Shown here piece by piece: positions 1-7,100 of a stretch of DNA of 10,149 bases; position 1 is the first letter of the stretch, and each line of letters begins with the position of its first letter. The DNA comes from VGWB01 sp964480945. GTDB taxonomy: Bacteria > Bacteroidota > Ignavibacteria > UBA10030. The notes under the pieces were generated by a model that was not told the DNA's origin, made no database searches, and saw only the letters and a list, made by a program, of their open reading frames with translations. The stretch covers positions 1-10,149 of the forward strand of contig CAYZRX010000101.1 of the NCBI GenBank assembly GCA_964480945.1. The letters run 5' to 3'. Made by a program: the position numbers and the translations under genes.

Positions 1-132
1 GGATCCTTTCTGTCTGGCTCCCTCAAATCTGCAAAATCTAACTCAAAAGTACAAGGTTACTTTATTGAGGGATCCTCTCTGTCTGGCTCCCTCAAATCTG
101 CGAATTCTAACTCAAAAGTACAAGGTTACTTT
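1..132. repeat. 69-bp tandem repeat, two copies, cut by window edge
   Basis: Two direct copies with a 69-bp period start at 1 and 70, each beginning with GGATCC. Over the first 63 bases they differ at three positions (unit positions 8, 33 and 36) and diverge in the last six. The window starts exactly at a unit boundary, so more copies may lie to the left. Each unit carries a short dyad, AAAGTA-caaggt-TACTTT, which grows to seven pairs in copy two (114-120 with 127-133). A second dyad spans the junction: TTGAGGGA at 65-72 and TCCCTCAA at 88-95. No reading frame is evident. Function unknown. Confidence 0.85.
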
Positions 133-173
133 TTGGAACTGGCACTAGTTTTAAGGTTCAAGAGACTCGGGAG

Positions 174-206
174 ACCCCGGCCAGCGATGGTCGGGGTTTT
201 CTGTTT
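174..206 (+). terminator. Rho-independent terminator of an upstream transcript
   Basis: A nine-pair stem (ACCCCGGCC at 174-182 with GGTCGGGGT at 189-197, one G-U pair) closes a six-base loop and runs straight into a T-rich tract at 197-206. On the opposite strand no T tract follows the stem, so it acts on + strand transcription. No gene upstream of it lies inside the window, so it must end a transcript that begins to the left. Confidence 0.8.
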
Positions 207-403
207 TGGGACCGGATGGTTTCTCGCTCGAGAGTTTCTCGAACTCTTGGCGCGTGAATGCGTATCTTGCCTAAACCCGGTTTGTTTCGTATCTTGAACC
301 GGCGCTGCAAGTTAACCTCCTCAACCCGACCTGACTGACACAAGACGCGTTGGTTCTTGAGGTAGCGAGTAACGGAGGAATACCGGCCGTAGGCGCTTCT
401 TCC
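207..403. other. Intergenic stretch with no recognisable gene
   Basis: No frame on either strand gives a protein I recognise, and no start codon here has a convincing ribosome site. The only pattern I see is a nine-base direct repeat, CGTATCTTG at 261-269 and 288-296. Together with the structured segment up to 588 this makes a gap of about 380 bases between the left terminator and tRNA-Arg. Confidence 0.6.
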
Positions 404-426
404 GCCCCCGTAGCTCAGTATGGATA
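404..426 (+). pseudogene. tRNA-Arg-like 5' fragment
   Basis: These 23 bases read like the acceptor strand and D-arm start of a tRNA. They share CCCCGTAGCTCA (406-417) and then TGGATA with the intact tRNA-Arg at 591-610, with one indel. The D stem is not completed (CCCG where GAGC is expected), and no matching 3' acceptor strand follows, so it cannot form a normal tRNA. It may be a partial duplication of the tRNA 185 bases downstream, an integration scar, or part of a different structured RNA. Confidence 0.4.
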
Positions 427-490
427 CCCGACCGACCGGACGATTCCTGAGCTACGACGGTCGTTCGCCCGCCTGAACGACGTAGTTGGG
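404..490 (+). other. Branched dyad cluster, possible structured RNA
   Basis: GCCC at 404-407 can pair with GGGC at 487-490 and enclose two perfect dyads. The first is GTAGCTCAG at 410-418 with CTGAGCTAC at 447-455. The second is GTCGTTC at 460-466 with GAACGAC at 475-481, with CTAC (452-455) and GTAG (482-485) able to extend it across a bulge. This resembles an incomplete cloverleaf. I do not recognise it as a known RNA; the fold is drawn by eye and no energies were computed. Confidence 0.25.
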
Positions 491-558
491 CAGGGAGCAG
501 CGGTTTCTTCCAAAATCACCCACGAACGCTTTCCAGCGAGTGGATGTGATTTCGAGTA

Positions 559-576
559 TCCCGCCACGAGGCGGGA
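559..576. other. Perfect 7-bp hairpin just upstream of tRNA-Arg
   Basis: TCCCGCC (559-565), the four-base loop ACGA and GGCGGGA (570-576) form a compact GC-rich hairpin ending 12 bases before the mature tRNA. No T tract follows, so it does not look like a terminator. It could mark a processing boundary on the tRNA precursor, but that is inference. Confidence 0.4.
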
Positions 577-588
577 CTAAGCCACTGA

Positions 589-662
589 GGCCCCGTAGCT
601 CAATTGGATAGAGCAAAGGTTTCCTAAACCTTAGGTTGGAGGTTCGAGTCCTCTCGGGGTCA
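589..662 (+). tRNA. tRNA-Arg, anticodon CCT
   Basis: A complete cloverleaf can be drawn. The acceptor stem is GGCCCCG (589-595) with CGGGGTC (655-661) and discriminator A662. The D stem is GCTC/GAGC (598-601, 611-614). The anticodon stem is AAGGT/ACCTT (616-620, 628-632) around loop TTCCTAA. The T stem is GGAGG/CCTCT (638-642, 650-654) around TTCGAGT. The anticodon at 623-625 is CCT, which reads the arginine codon AGG. The 3' CCA is not encoded, so it would be added enzymatically. No clear promoter or terminator is visible next to it. Confidence 0.95.
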
Positions 663-676
663 CGAATCAGTGAAAA

Positions 677-697
677 ATTCATAATGTAGAATGAAGA
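677..697. repeat. Short degenerate heptamer run
   Basis: Three consecutive 7-base words resemble each other: ATTCATA (677-683), ATGTAGA (684-690) and ATGAAGA (691-697). The run follows the tRNA closely and resembles the longer 7-bp-period tract before proS. Chance is possible for a run this short. Confidence 0.4.
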
Positions 698-735
698 ACT
701 GGAGGGTGTCGTTCTCTCTCGCCGCCTGCTCGCAG

Positions 736-845
736 TTCACGCTTGACGGCTCACGCTTCACACTCCACGACATGCTTCTTCGTTTTCGCTTTTCATATTC
801 TACTTGCCAACCACCATTCACCAACTAACCAATCAGCCACTCCTC
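736..845. repeat. Degenerate 7-bp-period, G-poor tract upstream of proS
   Basis: From 736 the sequence reads as TTCACGC, TTGACGG, CTCACGC, TTCACAC, TCCACGA. It then continues as a C/T/A-rich, G-poor run to the proS ATG, with 7-base words recurring loosely (such as CCAACTA and CCATTCA). No ribosome binding site lies in it. The TTG at 804 is in frame with proS, but the residues it would add merely translate this tract, which argues for the ATG at 846. No promoter could be picked out. Confidence 0.55.
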
Positions 846-2543
846 ATGCGCCTCTCGAAAGCGTTCATCCCGACTCAGAAAGAGACACCGGCAGACGCCG
901 TTATCCCCAGCCACCAATTGATGCTCCGAGCCGGCCTGATGAGGCAGCTGACGGGCGGGGTCTACATGTTCCTCCCGCTCGGTTACCGCGCGATGCTCAA
1001 GGCAATGCAGATCGTCCGTGAAGAGATGGACGCGATCGGAGGACAGGAATTCCATTTCCCCGCCTTGAATCCGGAAGCGCTCTGGGTCCAGACGGGCCGC
1101 CGGGACATCCCCAATTTCATACTCAGCATCAAGGAGCGAGACCTTGTGCTGGCTCCGACGCACGAGGAGGTCGTCGCATGGCTTGCGGCATCGCACATAC
1201 AATCCTACAAAGACCTGCCGCAGATCTGGTATCAGATTCAAACGAAGTTTCGCAACGAGCCCCGCCCGAGGTCGGGCGTGCTCCGGGGACGACAATTCGT
1301 TATGAAGGACTCCTACACCCTTGACGCGACGTGGGAGGGTCTGGATAGCGCCTACGAGGCCCACGCACAGGCCTACAGAAATATCTTCACACGGTGCGGG
1401 CTGAAATTCTTCGAGGTGAAAGCCGCGAGCGGCGCGATGGGAGGGACCGGCTCGCAGGAGTTCATGGTGGAGTCCGATTCAGGGGAAGATACGGTTGTTC
1501 TCTGTGCCAAGTGCGGATACGCCGCGAACCTCGAGATCGCGACATCGAACGCGGCGACTGCAGGTCGCGTCGGGAGCTCGAAGCCGTCCGAGGAGATCCA
1601 CACGCCGAATGTCCACACGATCGACGAGCTCGCCGAGTTCCTCAAGGTTGATCGCACCCGGCTCGCGAAGTCGCTTGTCTATCGCCACAACAGCCAGCCG
1701 CTCCTGATTCTGATGGTGGGAAACGACCAGTTGAACGAATCGAAGCTCAGCGCGGCTCTCGGCGGCGGGGAGTTGAAACCGATGGATCCTGCGGCGCTGA
1801 GAGCACTGACCGGCGCGGATGCTGGCTCGATCGGCCCTGTCGGACTCAAAGGGTTCCGGATCATCGCGGACAAACGCCTCGAGGGAGCCAACAACCTCAT
1901 TAGCGGCGCCAACCGGAATGATTACCATCTCGGCAACATCGATATGCAACGGGACGTGAAGCTTGACGGATATTACGATCTCCGCACGGTCGAAGACGGC
2001 GAACCGTGCCCGAACTGTTCCTCGGCGCTCAAGATCTCGAACGCGATCGAACTCGGGCACATCTTCAAGCTTGGAACGAAGTATTCCGAAGCCCTCAATG
2101 TCAGATTCCTCGATGAGAATGGCCAGCCGAAACCGGTGATCATGGGAAGTTACGGCATCGGGATCGAGCGCATCCTGGCGTGCGCAATCGAGCAGAACCA
2201 CGACGACGCAGGTATCATCTGGGATAAGGCCCTGGCCCCATACCTCGCTCACGTCATTGCGATTAATATGAACAACAAGGAGATCGTTCGCGTATCGAAC
2301 CAGGTGTATCGTACCCTCAACGAGTCCGGGATCCCGGCGCTGTTCGAGGATCGACCCAACGTCACCGCCGGATTCAAGTTCAATGACGCGGATCTCCTCG
2401 GTATGCCGCTCCAGGTCATCGTGGGCGAGAAGGGACTGAAGAACGGTCAGTTGGAGATCAAATTGCGAAAGACGGGCGAGCGAATGATGGTCGGGACGGA
2501 TAGTATTTTGGCAGAAATTCAGAAACTCCTGGCGAAGCTCTAG
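846..2543 (+). CDS. proS: Prolyl-tRNA synthetase (bacterial type, with editing domain)
   Basis: ProRS is a cytoplasmic class II synthetase that charges tRNA-Pro with proline using ATP. The ATG at 846 gives 565 residues opening MRLSKAFIP, matching how bacterial ProRS begins and close to the 572 of E. coli; an in-frame TTG at 804 would add 14 poorly supported residues. Class II motif 2 lies near residue 136 (FRNEPRPRSG...), and motif 3 at 434-444 (GSYGIGIERIL). Between them sits the YbaK-like insertion domain, about 225-375, which clears mischarged alanine in bacterial enzymes. Its expected lysine (K275, RLAKSL) and histidine (H361, DYHLG) are present. Two CxxC pairs (220-223 and 388-391) flank that domain and may bind zinc. 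The C-terminal anticodon-binding domain is complete. No clear Shine-Dalgarno sequence precedes the start. The next gene begins 3 nt after the stop, suggesting one transcript. Confidence 0.96.
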   Translation: MRLSKAFIPTQKETPADAVIPSHQLMLRAGLMRQLTGGVYMFLPLGYRAMLKAMQIVREEMDAIGGQEFHFPALNPEALWVQTGRRDIPNFILSIKERDLVLAPTHEEVVAWLAASHIQSYKDLPQIWYQIQTKFRNEPRPRSGVLRGRQFVMKDSYTLDATWEGLDSAYEAHAQAYRNIFTRCGLKFFEVKAASGAMGGTGSQEFMVESDSGEDTVVLCAKCGYAANLEIATSNAATAGRVGSSKPSEEIHTPNVHTIDELAEFLKVDRTRLAKSLVYRHNSQPLLILMVGNDQLNESKLSAALGGGELKPMDPAALRALTGADAGSIGPVGLKGFRIIADKRLEGANNLISGANRNDYHLGNIDMQRDVKLDGYYDLRTVEDGEPCPNCSSALKISNAIELGHIFKLGTKYSEALNVRFLDENGQPKPVIMGSYGIGIERILACAIEQNHDDAGIIWDKALAPYLAHVIAINMNNKEIVRVSNQVYRTLNESGIPALFEDRPNVTAGFKFNDADLLGMPLQVIVGEKGLKNGQLEIKLRKTGERMMVGTDSILAEIQKLLAKL

Positions 2544-2546
2544 AGT

Positions 2547-3980
2547 ATGGCAGAATTACCTCACCCTCTCTTTGTCGGCGGGGAATGGGCGGCACCGCTC
2601 GATTCTCAAGCGACCGCCGACGTCATCAATCCTTTTGATAATTCCATTGTCGGCAGTGTCTACCTCGCTGGCGAGGCAGAAGTGGAGAGAGCCATCGAGC
2701 GGGCTCTCCTCGGCTTCGAGAAGACGAGGGCACTTCAGAGCTACGAGCGCTTCAACATCCTCTCCTTCATCGCGAACAAGACCAGCGAGCTGAAGGAAGA
2801 ATTGGCCCGTTTGATCACTGCGGAGGTCGGGAAGCCGGCGCAAGCGTCGTTGGGGGAGGTGAGTCGCGCGATCACAACCTTCCATCTCGCGGCCGAAGAG
2901 GCGCGTCGCATCGGGGGGGAGGTCGTTCCGCTCGATATTACGACCGCGGGTCGGGACCGGTATGGGATCGTGAGGAGGTTTCCCCTCGGGATCGTGCTCG
3001 GGATCTCACCCTTCAATTTTCCCATCAACCTGGTCGCGCACAAAGTCGCCCCTGCCATCGCAAGCGGAAACGCCATCATCCTCAAACCTCCTCCACAAGC
3101 GCCTCTGACAAGCCTCATGCTGGCGGAGATCGTTGAGGCGTCAGGCTATCCCGTCGAGGCGTTCAGCGTGCTCCCCTGCACCAACGAGGTAGCTGAGAGG
3201 CTGGTGACCGATCCCCGCATCAAGATGCTGAGCTTTACCGGAAGCCCGGCAGTTGGCTGGCATCTGAAGTCAAGAGCGGGAAAGAAGAAAGTGATCCTCG
3301 AGCTCGGAGGGAACGCGGGCGTGATCGTCGATGCCGCGGCCGATCTCGAAGAAGCAGTGAGGAAAACCCTAATCGGGTCGTTCGTGTACTCTGGCCAGGT
3401 CTGCATCAAGGTCCAGCGAATTTACGTGCATGAAAAGGTATTCGATCTCTTCAAGGAGAAGTTCCTGCAGGGGGCGAAGGCCCTGAAAACAGGGGATCCG
3501 AAGAACTCCGACACGCTCATTGGGCCTGTCATCAATAATGACTCACTGGATCGAATCCTGAGTTGGGTGGGCGAGGCTCGGGACCAAGGCGCGAAGGTGC
3601 TTGTGGGCGGTGGGCATGTTGGCCGGGTGATCGAGCCGACGGTGCTTTTGAACGTGGCGCGCGAATCCAAGGTCTTCTGCTCCGAGGTGTTCGGGCCGGT
3701 AGTGACGCTGCACAAATTCAGTGCGATTGAGGAGGCGGTTGCAGGGATCAATGATTCACCGTTCGGCCTCCAGGCCGGTATTTTTTCCAACGACTATCGA
3801 AATATCCTTTACGCCTACAATCGTCTGGATGTGGGCGCAGTGATCGTCAATGACACACCGACGTTTCGCGTTGACAATATGCCCTATGGGGGGATCAAGG
3901 ACTCCGGCTTCGGTCGTGAAGGCTTGCGATACGCGATCGAAGCGATGACGGAACCCAAGATGCTCGCCGTTGGCATTTGA
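2547..3980 (+). CDS. NAD(P)-dependent aldehyde dehydrogenase, substrate unknown
   Basis: This 477-residue protein is a full-length member of the aldehyde dehydrogenase superfamily, which oxidises aldehydes to acids with NAD(P)+. The oxyanion asparagine is N157 (FNFP). The cofactor-site lysine is K180 (IILKPPP), and the Rossmann loop is FTGSPAVG at 230-237. The general base is E252 (LELGG), the catalytic cysteine C286 (SGQVCIKVQR), and EVFGP lies at 380-384. The tail, with PYGGIKDSGFGREG, is typical. The GQVCxxVQRIYVHE stretch recalls lactaldehyde or non-phosphorylating glyceraldehyde-3-phosphate dehydrogenase-like subfamilies more than betaine or proline-pathway enzymes, but I cannot fix the substrate. 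No signal peptide is seen, so it should be cytoplasmic. It starts 3 nt after proS stops and has no strong ribosome site, consistent with translational coupling. No functional link to ProRS is evident. Confidence 0.93.
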   Translation: MAELPHPLFVGGEWAAPLDSQATADVINPFDNSIVGSVYLAGEAEVERAIERALLGFEKTRALQSYERFNILSFIANKTSELKEELARLITAEVGKPAQASLGEVSRAITTFHLAAEEARRIGGEVVPLDITTAGRDRYGIVRRFPLGIVLGISPFNFPINLVAHKVAPAIASGNAIILKPPPQAPLTSLMLAEIVEASGYPVEAFSVLPCTNEVAERLVTDPRIKMLSFTGSPAVGWHLKSRAGKKKVILELGGNAGVIVDAAADLEEAVRKTLIGSFVYSGQVCIKVQRIYVHEKVFDLFKEKFLQGAKALKTGDPKNSDTLIGPVINNDSLDRILSWVGEARDQGAKVLVGGGHVGRVIEPTVLLNVARESKVFCSEVFGPVVTLHKFSAIEEAVAGINDSPFGLQAGIFSNDYRNILYAYNRLDVGAVIVNDTPTFRVDNMPYGGIKDSGFGREGLRYAIEAMTEPKMLAVGI

Positions 3981-4155
3981 CTCCGGTTGTCGCAGTTGAT
4001 TTCGTATTTTGTAATTCGTACTCTCCAGAAGTTAAATCCGCATTGAGCAGTTAGCTCCCAGCGTACGGCTGCCAGCGATCTGCATTCCGCCCGTCTCCAG
4101 AACCGAGGGGAGAGGTGATCTCGAAAAGGTCGAGACGGACAATCCGCTACCAGAA
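3981..4155. other. Intergenic gap before dnaE, with heptamer run
   Basis: Four consecutive 7-base words run from 3995 to 4022: GTTGATT, TCGTATT, TTGTAAT, TCGTACT. This echoes the 7-bp periodicity upstream of proS. Nearer dnaE, TCTCGA (4119-4124) and TCGAGA (4130-4135) form a small hairpin in the presumed leader. The purine-rich GAGGGGAGAG at 4105-4114 is too far from the dnaE ATG to be its ribosome site. No convincing promoter or terminator was identified. Confidence 0.45.
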
Positions 4156-7100
4156 ATGGCCGAGTTCGTTCATCTTCACAACCACTCTCATTACAGCCTG
4201 CTCGACGCGGCTGCCAGCGTGCAAGGCCTCGTTGAGGCCGCGGTCCAGAACAAAATGACGGCCGTCGCCCTGACGGACCACGGCGTGCTCTTTGGCGCGC
4301 TTGAATTCTACAAGAAAGCAAGGAAGGCAGGAATTAAGCCAATCATCGGGTGCGAGGCGTACATCCTCACGCGCGGCAGCAGATTCGACAAAACCCTTCA
4401 ATCGGAGAAATCGAGCCAAGGCCAGGGACGGGGGATATATCATCACATCCTGCTGCTCGCGAAGGACCTCACGGGCTACAAGAACCTCATGAAGCTTATG
4501 ACCCTCGCGCACACGGAGGGCTACTATTATAAGCCCCGCATCGACGCCGAGCTGCTTGCACAATACAGGGAGGGATTGGTGGCGACCTCGGCTTGCCCGG
4601 GTGGTGTGGTGTCCGCGCACCTCGTCAACGGCAAGTATGAGGAAGCTCGCTCTGCCGCCGAAATCTACAAGGAGATCTTTGGCGACGATTTCTATCTCGA
4701 AATACAGAACCACGATGTCGAGATGGAGAAGGCCATCCTGACAGGAGCGCCGAAGCTGGCGAAGGAGCTCGGCTTAAAGATCGTCGGCACAAACGATTGT
4801 CACTACCTTGCCCCGAACCACGCGATCCCGCATAACATCATGCTTTGCATCCCCGACGCGACGAGCACGTACATTCCGGACTATCGCACCCTTCGCTATC
4901 GGACGGATCAACTCTACTTCAAGTCCGCTACCGAAATGGCGCGGGCTTTCAAGGAATTTCCTGAGGCTATTTCGTCGACCCTTGAGATCGCTGAGAAATG
5001 CAATCTCGAGCTGGATCTCAAGACGAATCATATGCCGATGTTTCCAATACCGCCCGAGGCGGGCGTCAGCTCACTGGAGGAGTACCTCGACAAGCTGGCC
5101 CACGAGGGTTTGCGCCGGCGCTACGTTGAGATCACGCCGGCCATTGAAGAACGCCTCGAGCACGAACTTGGCGTCATCAAGCGGATGGGGTACGCGGGGT
5201 ATTTTCTGATCGTTCAGGACTTCATCAGTGCGGCGAGGGCTGCCGGGATCCGGGTGGGCCCGGGCCGCGGGAGCGCTGCGGGGAGCATTGTCTCGTATGC
5301 CCTCGGGATCACCGATGTCGATCCGCTCGAGTACGATCTGCTCTTCGAGCGGTTCCTGAATCCGGACCGGGTCAGCATGCCCGATATTGATGTCGATTTT
5401 GCGGATGACAAACGCGATCAGGTCATCGCGTATGTCAAGCAGAAGTACGGGGAAAGCTCGGTCGCTCAGATCGTCACCTTCGGCACCCTTTCGGCACGAG
5501 CGGTGCTGAAGGACGTCGGCAGAGTGCTCGGCATACCGCTGGGCACCATCGAGCCCCTCACGAAACAGATCCCCGTTGTCCTCGGCAAGGTGACGCCGTT
5601 GGCCGAAGCGTTGGAAACGGTTCCGGAACTGAAAGCGATTCGGGAGACCGGCGACGAGAAGATCAACCTGATGATCGACACGTGCCTCGTTTTGGAGGGT
5701 ATGAACCGAAACGTCTCAACGCATGCTGCCGGCATCGTTATCGCTCCCGGTGACATTAGCGACTACGTTCCGCTCTACAAGACTCCTCAAACGGAGCTGA
5801 TGACGCAGTACAACATGAAGGACCTTGAGCAGGCCGGGCTGCTGAAGATGGACTTCCTCGGCCTCCGAACGCTGACCGTCATCGACAACGCGCTCGCCCT
5901 CATCAAGAGAGTGCACGGCGTTGAGGTCGACCTCGATCACCTTCCTGCGAACGATCAGAAGACGCTCGATCTCTTCTGCAAGGGACAGACCGTCGCCGTA
6001 TTCCAGTTTGAAAGTTCCGGGATGACCGATTACCTCGTGAAGCTGAAGCCAAGGTCCATTCATGACCTCGTAGCCATGAACGCCCTGTATCGGCCGGGCC
6101 CGATGGAGAACATTCCGGACTTCATGGACCGAAAGCTTGGCCGCAAGAAGATCGAGTACATTCACCCGAAGTTAGAGCCCATCCTTAAGGAAACGTACGG
6201 CGTCATCGTTTATCAGGAGCAGGTGATCAAGATCGCGAGCGAGATCGGCGGCCTCAGCCTTGCTCAGGCTGATCTGTTGCGCCGTGCCATGGGAAAGAAA
6301 GATAAAGATCTCATGGTGAAACAGAAGAAGGAATTCATCGAGGGCGCGCTGAAGAAGGGGATCGACCGGCGGGTGGCCGGCGACATCTTCGACTTGATCG
6401 AGAAATTCGCGTCGTACGGTTTCAACAAGTCGCACGCCGTTGCCTATTCAGTTCTCGCCTACCAGACCGCCTACCTCAAGGCCCACTATCCCGCCGAGTA
6501 CATGGCCGCCACGCTGTCGAGCGAAATGGCTGATACGGACAAGATCGTCGTCCTGATCCAGGACTGCCGCAAGCTCGGGATCAACGTCCTCCCGCCCGAT
6601 GTCAACGAGAGCGACGTAACCTTCACCGTCACACCGGGAGGGATCCGATTCGGCCTCAGCGCGATCAAGAACGTCGGCGTGAGCGCAGTGGAAACGATTG
6701 TGAAGACCAGGCTCGAGAGAGGGCGGTTTATGGATATTTTCGATTTCAGCGCCCGGGTTGACCTGAGGCTGGTGAACAAGAAAACGCTCGAGGGGCTGAT
6801 CCAGGCGGGAGCATTCGATTCACTGCACGAGAACCGCGCCCAACTCTTCGCGGCCGTCGAAAAAGCGATCACGCATGGGCAGCAGGTCCAGGCACACTCC
6901 GGGAAAGGTCAGTCGAGTCTCTTCGAGGCGGGGGGAGCTCAGATCCGCGTGCGACCGTCTCTGCATCACGAGGAGCCCTGGAAGGAAAGCGAGGTGCTCG
7001 CTCGTGAAAAGGCCGTGCTCGGCTTCTATTTGACGGGGCATCCCCTCGAGAAATTCCGAGACGAGATCGAGGCATTCGCAAGCGTGCAGCTCGGGAACGC

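Noticed and set aside
1..132. CRISPR array
   Set aside because: The two units are directly adjacent at 69 bp with no unique spacers, and no cas gene is in the window.
404..490. Integron attC site, suggested by GTTGGGC at 484-490
   Set aside because: GTTGGGC fits the GTTRRRY core, but the partner box at 404-410 is GCCCCCG, not RYYYAAC. The fold is two side-by-side hairpins rather than one long imperfect hairpin, and no cassette gene or integrase is present.
482..520. Second tRNA (Gly-like CTTCCAA loop) or signal recognition particle RNA (GGGAGCAGC)
   Set aside because: The anticodon-like loop has a weak stem, the D arm lacks bases, and no acceptor stem can be closed. The full conserved SRP RNA motif around GGAAG is missing.
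350..682. Two overlapping small ORFs, 350-580 (+) and 452-682 (-), across the tRNA-Arg region
   Set aside because: The minus-strand frame simply translates the complement of the tRNA (giving the ERTRTSNLRFRKP type of peptide, a familiar false annotation). The plus-strand frame runs through the dyads and tRNA-like fragment with no ribosome site.
804..845. TTG at 804 as the proS start
   Set aside because: It adds 14 residues that translate the heptamer tract. The ATG at 846 gives the family-typical MRLSK opening.
1479..2252. 257-codon ORF on the minus strand inside proS
   Set aside because: It lies wholly within a clearly conserved ProRS and has no recognisable domain. Long antisense frames are expected opposite GC-rich coding DNA. 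The 179-codon one at 825-1364 is rejected for the same reason.
4115..4260. Short ORF from GTG at 4115 with a purine-rich upstream sequence, overlapping the dnaE start
   Set aside because: It encodes about 48 unremarkable residues in another frame of the dnaE 5' end, with no conservation evidence available.
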